Source: Sulfobacillus thermotolerans (GTDB lineage Bacteria > Bacillota > Sulfobacillia > Sulfobacillales > Sulfobacillaceae). Taken from it: a DNA stretch of 64,000 bases. Both the position numbers and the translations under genes were made by a program. The first letter of the stretch is position 1. Every line of letters starts with the position of its first letter. Location: NCBI GenBank assembly GCA_002951815.1, contig CP019454.1, positions 372,001-436,000 on the forward strand, read 5' to 3'. Below the pieces are notes generated by a model. The model was given only the letters and a program-made list of their open reading frames with translations, was not told the origin of the DNA and searched no databases. Below, piece by piece: positions 37,865 to 46,846 of the stretch.

Positions 37865-40330
37865 ATGTTCGGACAATTTACCGAAAAGGCGCGGCGTGTG
37901 GTGATTCATGCCCAAGATGAAGCGCGCCGTATGGGACATAATTTTGTAGGCACGGAGCATCTGCTGTTGGGATTGATTCGCGAAACGAACTCATTGCCCG
38001 CGAAAGTACTCCAGTCAATCGGGTTGGACCTGGAAACAGTAAGAGCCGAAGTGTTGAAGGCAACCGGGCGAGGACCTGCTATTGGCCCCAATGAGGAGGT
38101 CACATTTACACCCCGGGCGAAAAAAGTCGTTTTGGAATTGGCTGGGCAGGAAGCAAGAGCTCTCAATCAAAATTACATTGGGCCTGAACACTTGCTCCTC
38201 GGATTGATTCGTGAAGGTGAGGGTGTCGCGGCACAAGTATTGTTGGCAGCGGGCGCCGATTTAAACAAAGTCCGTCACCAGCTCTTGCACAATGCGGCGG
38301 GAGGACAACAAGCGGCTAGCAATGCGTCGGAGCAGGCGCCATCGGTGAATACGCCGACCTTGGACCTCTATGGACGGGACTTAACTCAGATGGCACGAGA
38401 GAACAAGTTGGATCCGGTCATTGGCCGAGACACGGAGGCTGAGCGCGTCATTCAAATTTTGAGTCGGCGCACGAAGAATAATCCGGTGTTAATTGGAGAG
38501 CCGGGTGTAGGCAAGACGGCTGTGGTTGAAGGCCTGGCAGAGCGCATTGTGGAAAACAAGGTGCCAGAAATTCTCAAGGACCGCCGTGTGGTGGCGTTGG
38601 ACTTAGGGGCCATGCTGGCGGGCTCTAAATACCGTGGAGAGTTTGAAGATCGTCTAAAACGCGCCATGAACGAAATTCGTGAAGCGAAAAATGTCATTTT
38701 ATTCATCGACGAGATGCACACGATTGTGGGCGCTGGCGCTGCGGAAGGAGCTATTGATGCGGCCAATATTTTAAAGCCAGCCTTGGCGCGGGGTGAGTTG
38801 CAAGCCATTGGAGCGACCACCTTGGACGAATATCGCAAATATGTTGAGCGGGATCCGGCCTTGGAACGACGGTTTCAGCCGATTATGGTGGAGGAGCCTT
38901 CCGCAGAAGAGACGCTTCAGATTTTAAAGGGCTTGCGTGATCGCTACGAGGCCCACCACCGGGTCAACATTATTGACGAAGCCCTGGAGGCGGCGGTGCG
39001 CCTCTCTGACCGTTATGTTTCGGACCGGTTTCTTCCCGACAAAGCGATCGACTTGATTGATGAAGCCGCGTCGCGGGTGCGTTTGAAGAGCTATGTCGCT
39101 CCGCCTGACTTAAAGGACCTGGCCGAAAAATTGGAAGACATTCGCAAGGAAAAAGAAGCGGCCGTCCAAGCGCAAGAATTTGAGAAAGCGGCGCAAATGC
39201 GGGACGAAGAGCAGAAGCTGCGTGAGGAGCTAGAACGTGAGACTCAGGAATGGCACGCCCGCCAAGGGAAGGAAGCCATCAATGTCACGCCCGAAGATAT
39301 TGCGCACATTGTCTCGTCGTGGACAGGAATTCCCGTCGAAAAACTTAAAGGCGAGGAATCGGAACGTCTCTTGAAGCTGGAGGATGAACTACATGCCCGG
39401 GTGGTGGGGCAGCAAGAGGCCGTTGAAGCCGTAAGCCGTGCCATACGCCGGGCCCGGGCTGGGTTGAAAAATCCGCGCCGGCCGATAGGATCATTTCTCT
39501 TCTTGGGGCCCACAGGAGTTGGGAAATCTGAGCTGGCCAAGGCCTTGGCGGCGTCACTGTTTGGCGATGAAGAGGCCATGGTGACGATTGATATGTCCGA
39601 GTATATGGAACGCCATGCCGTGTCACGACTCATGGGCGCTCCGCCCGGATATGTGGGATATGAAGAAGGCGGTCAATTGACAGAAGCGGTGAGACGCCAT
39701 CCGTATTCTGTGGTTTTGCTTGATGAAATTGAAAAGGCGCATCCTGAGGTTTTTAATATTCTTCTGCAAGTGTTGGAAGAAGGACGGCTGACAGAAGCTA
39801 AAGGGCGCACGGTGGACTTTCGCAATACCGTCATCATTATGACCTCAAATGTGGGAGCTGACCTGATTAAACGTCAAAACACCATTGGGTTTCGTCGGGA
39901 GTCGGATGAAGGGCATTACCGCGAGATGAAAGATCGGCTGATGGATGAAGTGAAGCACACATTTCGTCCCGAGTTTATCAATCGTGTGGATGAGATTATT
40001 GTGTTCCATGAGCTTTCTGGCGATCAACTGGCACAAATTGTGGGGATTATGCTGAAAGAGGTTGAAGACCGCCTGCAACAAAACGGCTATACGTTGGCGA
40101 TTACTGATGCGGCGAAGCTCGTTATTGCTAAAGATGGCTATGATCCCGTGTTTGGTGCTCGTCCCTTGCGCCGTGCAATTCAACGGCTGGTCGAAGACCC
40201 CTTGGCAGAGGCGATTCTGGCGGCGAAGTTCCCGGAAGGGGCGCATATTTTGGTGGATGCGGAAGATGGGAAACTAACGTTTACCGAAATGACGACCAGT
40301 GACACTGTGCTTAATGACCAGCGGGGGTGA
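37865..40330 (+). CDS. clpC: ATP-dependent Clp protease ATPase subunit ClpC
   Basis: An AAA+ unfoldase that feeds substrates to ClpP. The 821-residue protein has two N-domain repeats ([19 protein letters not shown] and [18 protein letters not shown]), a first ATPase with Walker [10 protein letters not shown] and Walker B LFIDEMH, a coiled-coil/UVR middle region ([20 protein letters not shown]), a second ATPase with GPTGVGKSE, and the GYVGYEEGG pore loop. It ends in the D2-small domain ([20 protein letters not shown]). The stop overlaps the GTG of radA. Confidence 0.97.
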   Translation: MFGQFTEKARRVVIHAQDEARRMGHNFVGTEHLLLGLIRETNSLPAKVLQSIGLDLETVRAEVLKATGRGPAIGPNEEVTFTPRAKKVVLELAGQEARALNQNYIGPEHLLLGLIREGEGVAAQVLLAAGADLNKVRHQLLHNAAGGQQAASNASEQAPSVNTPTLDLYGRDLTQMARENKLDPVIGRDTEAERVIQILSRRTKNNPVLIGEPGVGKTAVVEGLAERIVENKVPEILKDRRVVALDLGAMLAGSKYRGEFEDRLKRAMNEIREAKNVILFIDEMHTIVGAGAAEGAIDAANILKPALARGELQAIGATTLDEYRKYVERDPALERRFQPIMVEEPSAEETLQILKGLRDRYEAHHRVNIIDEALEAAVRLSDRYVSDRFLPDKAIDLIDEAASRVRLKSYVAPPDLKDLAEKLEDIRKEKEAAVQAQEFEKAAQMRDEEQKLREELERETQEWHARQGKEAINVTPEDIAHIVSSWTGIPVEKLKGEESERLLKLEDELHARVVGQQEAVEAVSRAIRRARAGLKNPRRPIGSFLFLGPTGVGKSELAKALAASLFGDEEAMVTIDMSEYMERHAVSRLMGAPPGYVGYEEGGQLTEAVRRHPYSVVLLDEIEKAHPEVFNILLQVLEEGRLTEAKGRTVDFRNTVIIMTSNVGADLIKRQNTIGFRRESDEGHYREMKDRLMDEVKHTFRPEFINRVDEIIVFHELSGDQLAQIVGIMLKEVEDRLQQNGYTLAITDAAKLVIAKDGYDPVFGARPLRRAIQRLVEDPLAEAILAAKFPEGAHILVDAEDGKLTFTEMTTSDTVLNDQRG

Positions 40331-42450
40331 GGACAATCCGAGAACAGACGCGGTATGTGTGCCAGGTTTGTGCCACCACCAGTGTTCGCTGGATGGGCCG
40401 CTGTCCGGGGTGTGGTGGGTATAATACCATGGAGCAGGAAATCGTCCGGAAGGAGCCGACTCCGGCTCCTTCCGCTTCCGGTTCGGGAGCCACGCCGGTG
40501 CCGATTACCACGATTGAAGCGGAAAGTACTGTACGGATATCGACCGGGATTGCCGAGGTTGACAGGGTTTTGGGTGGGGGAATGGTGCCTAACGGATATT
40601 TTCTGTTGGGAGGCGATCCTGGGATAGGCAAGTCGACGCTATTGCTCCAGATCGCGGCGTTTGTTAGCAGGCAAGGACCGGTGCTCTATATTACCGCTGA
40701 AGAGTCTGCCGCCCAAACCCGAATTCGTGCACAGCGACTTGGTGCCTTACCTGACCAACTTTATGTTATGGCCGAAGGTAACATTCGCATCATTGAATCG
40801 GTTATCACCTCCCGTTCATGGCAACTCGTGGTAGTCGATTCGTTGCAGACCGTCTATGACGCGGAGATCGAAAGCGCACCGGGGAGTGTGGGTCAGGTTC
40901 GCGGCATTGCCGCTCGTTTGATGAAAGTGGCTAAAACGATGTGTCCAATTTTTTTGGTTGGGCATGTGAACAAAGAAGGGTCAATGCGGCCCGCAGCTTA
41001 GGGTAACTTAGGCTGAGGCACTGGGCTATATGCATGAAACACTGGGAGTGGCGCGCGAGAGCCCGCCGCAGCGGTCAACGTGCAGGAAACGGAGACAACT
41101 TTGGATCCTCAGAGACAATATGCCCAGCTCCTAGCGTTATGGGCTCAAGGTAATAAGGTTTTGCGTCGGCAATTCAATGGACAGGCACACACCCGTTCCT
41201 TAGAGGCTTGGCAGCTTGGACAAAGCATCGCGAGTCATGGCATAGGTGTATTGCCCATGCAATTGAATCCCGTGATCTTCTTTATCGCAGATGACCCAGA
41301 TGACGTGAATGCGTGGTGTGTTCTCGTGGACGAGACGCTCAACAGCCAACGTGAGTGGTTTCGGCGACCAATCTGGCTCTCTTGGGATAATCGCTGGCAG
41401 TACAACGGGACATGGACCCTGCCTGCGGCGTTCATGGCGCGTTTGGGAAAACGTCAATGGCAAACCCTACGCCAGTATGTGGAAGGCCATGCAGATTCTG
41501 TTGTCTGGCACACCCATGGGGACGTGCAAGACGTCTTGGCGGGACTTCGACACGAACCTCGCCGGATTGGACAAGCGCCCGCCGCCTTATGGCTTCCGCT
41601 GGCTCAATTATGGCGTCACCGTGGGTCATGGAGGCAGGTTGCGTTAGATCCGACGGACCATCTGCCGTGGCTGGAGTATGATGCGAACACCGACAAATTC
41701 CTATGGCCCCGAACGAAGGATGAAGACAGTGTCCAATAAGCGCTAGCAGGGCCCCGGGTGGTAGAGCATTTAGTCGACGTCGTGCTCATGTTTGAGGGGG
41801 ACCGACAAAATATCTTCCGCGTTCTGCGGGGCGTTAAAAATCGTTTTGGTTCGACCAGTGAGTTGGGACTTTTTGCGATGGAAGGGGAGGGATTGGTTGG
41901 GGTTGAGGACCCGTCCCGTATGCTTTTAGAAGAGCGACCTGTCGATCGGCCGGGATCAGTCGTTGTCGCAGCGTTTGAAGGCACGCGTCCCTTAATGGTG
42001 GAGGTTCAGGCGTTGTTGGTGCGGAGCTTTGGGACCCCTAGGCGCGTGGTCTCAGGCATGGATCCACACCGCGTGGCATTAGTCTTGGCGGTCATTGAAC
42101 GGCATTTACGCTTGCGGATTTCCGAAATGGATGCGTATTTCAAAGTCACCGGCGGCGTATCCATTGATGATCCCGCGATGGATTTAGGCATTTTAGCGGC
42201 CGCAGTATCCTCATTGACCGGCCAAGCGATCGGGCCTGAGTGGGCGGTCTGTGGGGAAGTCGGGTTAACAGGTGAAATTCGACGCGTTCCCCGCTTAGAG
42301 GAACGTGTCAAAGAAGCGGGGGGGCTCGGGTTTACCCGTTTAGTGGTGCCCGGCACGGTGTCATCGGTTCAGCCCGGGATATTAACATTTGCCGCGACGC
42401 GCATAGGCGACGTGATTGCGCGGCTCGGATTAGAAAGTCCGGAGGACTGA
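40327..42450 (+). CDS. radA: DNA repair protein RadA, split by a group I intron (join 40327-40981, 41741-42450)
   Basis: RadA is a RecA-like helicase acting on recombination branch structures. Exon 1 has the zinc finger (CQVC ... CPGC), Walker [11 protein letters not shown] and Walker [10 protein letters not shown]. Exon 2 has [22 protein letters not shown], the RadA-specific [13 protein letters not shown] and the C-terminal Lon-like domain. Joining at the splice sites given makes KEG-S-LAGPRV and a 454-residue protein, the normal family length, with 1365 nt exactly in frame. Without splicing, translation stops at 41001 after 224 residues, losing the KNRFG motif. The GTG start overlaps the clpC stop; disA follows. 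Confidence 0.9.
40982..41740 (+). ncRNA. group I self-splicing intron in radA (759 nt)
   Basis: The 5' exon ends in T and the intron ends in G. The guide GCGGCCC (40986-40992) pairs with exon GGGT (P1, with U.G at the splice site) and exon CGC (P10). P3: GGGC-T-ATAT (41023-41031) with ATATGCCC (41118-41125). P4: GCATG (41032-41036) with CGTGC (41079-41083). P6: AGGA/TCCT, with P6a CGGAG/CTTTG. P7: GAGACA (41112-41117, bulged A) with TGTCC (41730-41734). P8: TCCT-AG-CGTT (41129-41138) with AACG-A-AGGA (41712-41720). The segment AAGACAGTGTCC (41723-41734) resembles the conserved J8/7-P7 consensus AAGATATAGTCC. Element order is exactly that of the group I core. Confidence 0.9.
41101..41739 (+). 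CDS. unrecognised intron-internal protein, tryptophan-rich
   Basis: One frame stays open from inside P4 to a TAA ending one base before the 3' splice site, so the protein overlaps P8' and P7'. Start is uncertain: TTG 41101 (GGAG 6 nt upstream), TTG 41161 or ATG 41257. Most of it lies in the P8 loop, a common site for intron-encoded homing endonucleases. I see no LAGLIDADG, GIY-YIG, HNH or His-Cys motif. The sequence is unusually rich in Trp (about 17 in 219 codons of open frame) and Gln. It could be a divergent endonuclease or maturase, or not a protein at all. Confidence 0.5.
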   Translation: MDPQRQYAQLLALWAQGNKVLRRQFNGQAHTRSLEAWQLGQSIASHGIGVLPMQLNPVIFFIADDPDDVNAWCVLVDETLNSQREWFRRPIWLSWDNRWQYNGTWTLPAAFMARLGKRQWQTLRQYVEGHADSVVWHTHGDVQDVLAGLRHEPRRIGQAPAALWLPLAQLWRHRGSWRQVALDPTDHLPWLEYDANTDKFLWPRTKDEDSVQ

Positions 42451-42454
42451 GAAC

Positions 42455-43468
42455 GTGAATGAGGATCCACTTTTAGAAATATTGGCTGGCGTGGCGCCAG
42501 GGACACCTTTGCGGGATGCGTTGGACAATATTCTGCGCGCCCGTACGGGGGCCTTGATTATCATTGGAGGGGAACCCGCCATCGATGAGGACTGCGATGG
42601 CGGGTTCCCCCTGGATGTGCCCTTTCAGCACCAGTTAGTGTATGAACTTGCTAAAATGGACGGGGCTATTTTGTTAGATCGTCACCTCGAGCGCATTAGG
42701 CGGGCGAATGTCGAAATGATTCCGAAAAAATATGCCCCGTCTCATGAGACGGGGATGCGCCACCGGACGGCAGAGCGGATTGCCCAAACCCGAGATGCCA
42801 CGGTTATCGCTGTTTCGCAAAGGCGACAAGTGGTGACCTTGTACCGCGGCCAGATGCGCTATATGTTGCATGACCTCAGCTACATTTTAACCAAGGCTAC
42901 GAATGCCTTGGCGTCCTTAGGACGTTATGACCGCTTGTTTCGTAGTGCTACACGTCGCCTGGGGGAGGCTGAACAAGAAGGCTTGGCCACGCTGGGCGAA
43001 GTTGCCGAAGTGATGCGCAGAGGCTATATTGCTTTAAAAATTCGGCGAGAAATCAAACGCTACGTGGTTGAATTGGGCCGCGATGGCCATTTGATTGATT
43101 TGCAACTGGAGGAATATCCCGATATTTACTGGGAGTGGTTATGGCTGTGGAGAGATTATCAGCGAGAGGCTAATGCGCCACCTCCTCCCTGGGAAGAAGC
43201 GGAATCTTGGAACACCACGGCTTGGGGAATCGCTCTGGGATTTGATAGTCTGGGCCAGCCCCTATCTCCACGCGGATATAGGTGGCTATATCACCTACAA
43301 CTCCTGCCAGGGCCTGTCATTGACCGACTCGGTAGCCACTTTGCAAGCCGGCAGGCATTAGCTGAAGCGACGCCTGGGGAATTATCCCGCGTTGGGGGCA
43401 TAGACCACGATACGGGGTATCAGCTCTGGACGGCTTTGCATAGCGGCCTTGGCAAAACCGACGCCTAG
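42455..43468 (+). CDS. disA: diadenylate cyclase DisA (c-di-AMP synthase, DNA scanning)
   Basis: It makes c-di-AMP from ATP and scans DNA for branched structures; RadA is a known partner and regulator. The 337-residue protein has the DAC domain motifs DGAILLD and GMRHRTAER (the RHR motif), a helical spine (NALASLGRYDRLFRSA), and a C-terminal helix-hairpin-helix region (LARVGGI-like: GELSRVGGIDHDTGYQLW). It is slightly shorter than Bacillus DisA. The GTG start lies 4 nt after radA. Confidence 0.94.
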   Translation: MNEDPLLEILAGVAPGTPLRDALDNILRARTGALIIIGGEPAIDEDCDGGFPLDVPFQHQLVYELAKMDGAILLDRHLERIRRANVEMIPKKYAPSHETGMRHRTAERIAQTRDATVIAVSQRRQVVTLYRGQMRYMLHDLSYILTKATNALASLGRYDRLFRSATRRLGEAEQEGLATLGEVAEVMRRGYIALKIRREIKRYVVELGRDGHLIDLQLEEYPDIYWEWLWLWRDYQREANAPPPPWEEAESWNTTAWGIALGFDSLGQPLSPRGYRWLYHLQLLPGPVIDRLGSHFASRQALAEATPGELSRVGGIDHDTGYQLWTALHSGLGKTDA

Positions 43469-43523
43469 CTGTAGGAGTCGGGTGTGTTTTTGCCAAATTC
43501 TTTGCTTTTTCTCATGTGTTCGG

Positions 43524-43532
43524 TGCTATCAT
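43524..43532 (+). promoter_or_regulatory. extended -10 promoter upstream of yacL
   Basis: TGCTATCAT (TG, one base, TATCAT) sits in the 200-nt gap between disA and yacL; TTGCTT lies 19 nt upstream. Confidence 0.35.
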
Positions 43533-43670
43533 AGAGAGCACGGGGGTTTTAAATTCTGTTTATTGGACTTGTAAATTAAGGTATTTATTCCACACCTCCG
43601 GGAGACACTAGAAATTGGGATGGCAAGAATTTGCTGGGTCATCTGAACAGGACAGGAGGAGGTGGCAGAT

Positions 43671-44771
43671 ATGGGAAAGACCATGCGCCAAATTATTATG
43701 CTTCTTGGGGCCGTTCTCGGGATTGGCGGCGTATTTCAAAATCTTCACATGCTCAAGGCTCTGCCATATCTGAAGGGGTTCGGGCCGGATCGCGGTGTCA
43801 TTTTTCTCGCTATAGGATTGGTAGGCGGTGGGATTTTAGCCTATGTGTTGGGACCGTGGCTGTGGGGCGGAGCATCAAAGGCCATGGAGTGGGGGGAAAG
43901 TCGGCTGCAGAAAACGCCGACACAAGACTTGTTGTCTGGTGCCGTGGGCTTAATTGTTGGACTGTTGATTGCCTTCCTTCTCACCTCGGAATTGACGGGA
44001 TTTGGCTTGTTGGGCATTCTCGTGCGAATCGCTATTACCGTTGGTCTTGGCTATGTGGGTTTGCGCGTGTCGATTCGAAAAAAAGACGAACTTATGCGGC
44101 CGCAGAGCTGGTTGCCTCGGGTTAAACACCGAGCTGCCGCCGACAGTGTCAAGCCGAAGATTCTCGATACGTCGGTGATTATCGACGGTCGTATCGCAGA
44201 CATTTGCCAGACGGGATTTTTGGAAGGACCTTTGGTGATTCCGGGGTTTGTTCTTGAAGAGCTTCGCCACATTGCCGACTCGGCCGATGTGCTCAAACGA
44301 AATCGCGGACGCCGGGGCTTGGACATCTTGAACCATATCCAAAAAGAGCTCAAAACCCAGGTACAAATTTACGAGCGTGATGTGGATCCCAATTTGGAAG
44401 TGGACTCGAAATTACTGAAGTTGGCCAAGATCTTAGACGGCAAAGTCATTACAAACGATTTCAATTTGAACAAAGTGGCTGCCTTGCAAGGTGTACCGGT
44501 GCTGAACATTAACGAGTTGGCGAATGCCGTGAAGCCGGTTGTATTGCCCGGGGAAGAGATGGTTGTCCATGTGATTAAAGATGGGAAGGAATCTGGGCAA
44601 GGCATTGGCTATTTGGATGATGGAACCATGATTGTAGTGGATGGCGGTCGCAAATTTATTGGACAGACTGTTGCCGTCGTGGTGACGTCCGTGTTGCAAA
44701 CAGCGGCGGGCCGCATGATTTTTGCTAAACTGAAAGCGGCCTTAAATAGTGTAGAATTGAGTGAAGCCTAA
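43671..44771 (+). CDS. yacL: PIN-TRAM domain membrane protein (YacL family)
   Basis: The 366-residue protein has four N-terminal hydrophobic segments, then a PIN nuclease domain: KILDTSVIIDGRIADI with acidic residues, VIPGFVLEELRHIAD, and KVITNDFNLNKVA with the second Asp pair. A C-terminal TRAM domain follows (DGKESGQGIGYLDDGTMIVV). PIN domains are typically Mg-dependent RNases and TRAM binds RNA; the cellular target is unknown. ATG 43671 is chosen for AGGAGG 9 nt upstream. The place between disA and ispD matches Bacillus. Confidence 0.93.
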   Translation: MGKTMRQIIMLLGAVLGIGGVFQNLHMLKALPYLKGFGPDRGVIFLAIGLVGGGILAYVLGPWLWGGASKAMEWGESRLQKTPTQDLLSGAVGLIVGLLIAFLLTSELTGFGLLGILVRIAITVGLGYVGLRVSIRKKDELMRPQSWLPRVKHRAAADSVKPKILDTSVIIDGRIADICQTGFLEGPLVIPGFVLEELRHIADSADVLKRNRGRRGLDILNHIQKELKTQVQIYERDVDPNLEVDSKLLKLAKILDGKVITNDFNLNKVAALQGVPVLNINELANAVKPVVLPGEEMVVHVIKDGKESGQGIGYLDDGTMIVVDGGRKFIGQTVAVVVTSVLQTAAGRMIFAKLKAALNSVELSEA

Positions 44772-44787
44772 GCGCAATACGGTGAGA

Positions 44788-44815
44788 CAAGAACCCGGCG
44801 GAGGCCGGGTTCTTG
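44788..44815 (+). terminator. strong hairpin between yacL and ispD
   Basis: CAAGAACCCGGC pairs perfectly with GCCGGGTTCTTG around a GGAG loop. There is no good T tract, so it may act as partial terminator, RNA stabiliser or processing site. Confidence 0.6.
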
Positions 44816-44848
44816 TGATCTCGACACAATGACAACGGAGGATGATGG

Positions 44849-45541
44849 GTGAGAAGTTTTGGGTTGTTATTGGCAGCAGGTCAAAGCCTACGCATGGGCC
44901 CTTATGGGGCCAAGCTCTGGATCATGTTGCAAGGGCGACCAGCCTTCGCCTGGAGTTTGGAACATTTTGCGGTGCACGGCCGTTTTGATGGCGGAGTGGT
45001 GGTGGTCCGCCCCGAACAAGAGGCGGATGTGTTGCGGTGGTTAGAGATTTTGCAGTTGACACACTGGAAGACGGTTACGGGCGGACGTGACCGTTATTTA
45101 TCGGTGCAAAAGGGGCTCGAAGCTCTACGTCCTCAGATGGATCCACTCGACGTTGTGCTGATTCATGATGCAGCGCGTATTTTAGTGCCAGAGGCCGTCA
45201 TTGACCGTGTGCGACAAGCCGCGGCCGAATGGGGAGCGGCGTTGCCGGGAGTGGCCGTCACCGATACCGTCAAACGGGTAGACGAAACACAAGACGGGTG
45301 GGACGTCGCCCAAACCATCGCGCGCACGTCCTTGCGTTTAGCGCAGACCCCGCAGGGATTTCATCAGCATGTCATATGGGAGGCGCATCGGCGTTGGACG
45401 CATGGGATCCCGACGGACGATGCGGAAGTCGTGGAGGCGATGGGGCACCGCGTGGTGATGGTGGACGGCGATCCCAATAACCGGAAGTTGACGACGCCTG
45501 AGGACATTTTGTGGTTTGAATGGAGGCTAAGCCATGGGTAA
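44849..45541 (+). CDS. ispD: 2-C-methyl-D-erythritol 4-phosphate cytidylyltransferase IspD
   Basis: Third step of the MEP isoprenoid pathway. The 230-residue protein has the nucleotide-binding LLLAAGQSLRMG, the GGRDRYLSVQKGLEAL segment, IHDAARILV, and QTPQGFHQHVI ... TDDAEVVEAMG. The start is GTG after ACGGAGGATGATG. It overlaps ispF by 8 nt. Confidence 0.93.
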   Translation: MRSFGLLLAAGQSLRMGPYGAKLWIMLQGRPAFAWSLEHFAVHGRFDGGVVVVRPEQEADVLRWLEILQLTHWKTVTGGRDRYLSVQKGLEALRPQMDPLDVVLIHDAARILVPEAVIDRVRQAAAEWGAALPGVAVTDTVKRVDETQDGWDVAQTIARTSLRLAQTPQGFHQHVIWEAHRRWTHGIPTDDAEVVEAMGHRVVMVDGDPNNRKLTTPEDILWFEWRLSHG

Positions 45542-46016
45542 TTCCACCCGTATTGGCCAGGGCATTGACGTTCACCCTTTGGTCGAAGGACGCCCGTTGA
45601 TTGTGGGCGGGGTGGGTATTCCTTATGACCGGGGTCTTGAGGGCGACACGGATGGCGACGTATTAACTCATGCACTTATGGATGCAATTTTAGGCGCCTT
45701 GGCCTTAGGAGACTTAGGCACCTACTTTAAAAGCGACGATCCGAGGGTGCAAGGCGCCTCATCATTGACGCTCTTGCAACAAGTGGTCGTGATGATGAAA
45801 CACCATGGATATCAACTTGTCTCAGCGGATATGACGATTGTGGCCCAAAAACCTAAGATGGCTCCTTATATTCTGCCCATGCGCGAAAATCTCAGCAGAG
45901 TCTGTGAGTGTGATCTAGACCGCATGTCCGTAAAAGCCACCACGACCGACCATTTAGGTGCCCTAGGACGTGAAGAAGGCATTATGGCCTTATGCGTGGT
46001 GCTCTTGGGGATCTAG
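45534..46016 (+). CDS. ispF: 2-C-methyl-D-erythritol 2,4-cyclodiphosphate synthase IspF
   Basis: Fifth step of the MEP pathway. The 160-residue protein shows RIGQGIDVHPLVEGRPL with zinc-binding Asp and His, GDTDGDVLTHALMDAILGA with the second His, and KATTTDHLGALGREEGI. Its end overlaps the convergent cwlD by 27 nt. Confidence 0.95.
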   Translation: MGNSTRIGQGIDVHPLVEGRPLIVGGVGIPYDRGLEGDTDGDVLTHALMDAILGALALGDLGTYFKSDDPRVQGASSLTLLQQVVVMMKHHGYQLVSADMTIVAQKPKMAPYILPMRENLSRVCECDLDRMSVKATTTDHLGALGREEGIMALCVVLLGI

Positions 46017-46685
46017 CGCTAGATAACGCGTGATGCCTTGGTTGATGGCGCGGGCCAATTGGATTTGGTAGGCCGAGTTCACCAGCCGCGATTGGTCAAG
46101 CGGGTGGGTAATAAAGCCTACTTCTACGTTAATGGCCGGAACGCCCGTTTCTTGTAATACTAGCTGGCGGATGGGACGGGGAGGAACGAGGCGTCCGGCA
46201 AGCGGCGCAAGCGATGACGCAACCTGTTGAGCTAAAGCGTAGGAACTGCGGGAGCCGGCCCGATAATAGACAATGGGCCCTAGGGCTTTGGCCGTGGGCT
46301 CGGCGTTCGTATGAATCGAGACAAAAATAGCCGCGTGCCAATGGCGGCTTAAAGCCGCGCGCCAGTGCAGGTCGCGTGTGCTATGGTAAGGAGTGGGACT
46401 CACCGCTTGGTCGGTGGTGCGCGTCAAGTAGGTCTGGATACGGTTAGATTGCAGAAACGTGGAAAGCGTCAGGGCAATGGCCAGATTAATGTTTTTTTCG
46501 TAAGGTCCTGTGGGGCCCGCGATGGCGCCGGGATCGGGGCCGCCGTGCCCCGGATCGATAACCACGACGGGAAGCGGGCCATGCACGGCTAGGGATTCAT
46601 GGGGCAGTTTCCACAGCACCAAGCTGGCACAGAACAGGGCAACGAGGGCGAGTACGGGGCTCATGGCCGCAACCCGACGGATCAT
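45990..46685 (-). CDS. cwlD: N-acetylmuramoyl-L-alanine amidase, CwlD type
   Basis: CwlD removes the stem peptide when muramic-delta-lactam is made in the spore cortex, allowing germination enzymes to act. The 231-residue protein has an N-terminal membrane anchor or signal (ALVALFCASLVLW) and the Amidase_3 core with zinc ligands in VVIDPGHGGPDPG, a Glu in GPYEKNINL, SIHTNAE, and the catalytic Glu in INVEVGFITHP. Location beside a germination receptor operon supports a spore role. It is divergent from gerA. Confidence 0.87.
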   Translation of the reverse strand: MIRRVAAMSPVLALVALFCASLVLWKLPHESLAVHGPLPVVVIDPGHGGPDPGAIAGPTGPYEKNINLAIALTLSTFLQSNRIQTYLTRTTDQAVSPTPYHSTRDLHWRAALSRHWHAAIFVSIHTNAEPTAKALGPIVYYRAGSRSSYALAQQVASSLAPLAGRLVPPRPIRQLVLQETGVPAINVEVGFITHPLDQSRLVNSAYQIQLARAINQGITRYLALDPQEHHA

Positions 46686-46846
46686 AGCGTATCCCTCCTG
46701 TTGAAGAATTCTATGCGTCCTCGGGCAAGCTTAGACGAGCATAACATGGAACTTCCTCTTCTCCTCCAATATCACCAAAACCGGCATAAATTGGCCGTGT
46801 GGCGGGCACGCTCTCATTAACTCAGGTGTTGTGAGGAGGTCGTGCG

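Noticed and set aside
40982-41740. Intein, group II intron or insertion sequence in radA
   Set aside because: Early in-frame stop excludes an intein; no group II GTGCG start; no transposase, terminal inverted repeats or target duplication; group I pairing rules fit exactly.
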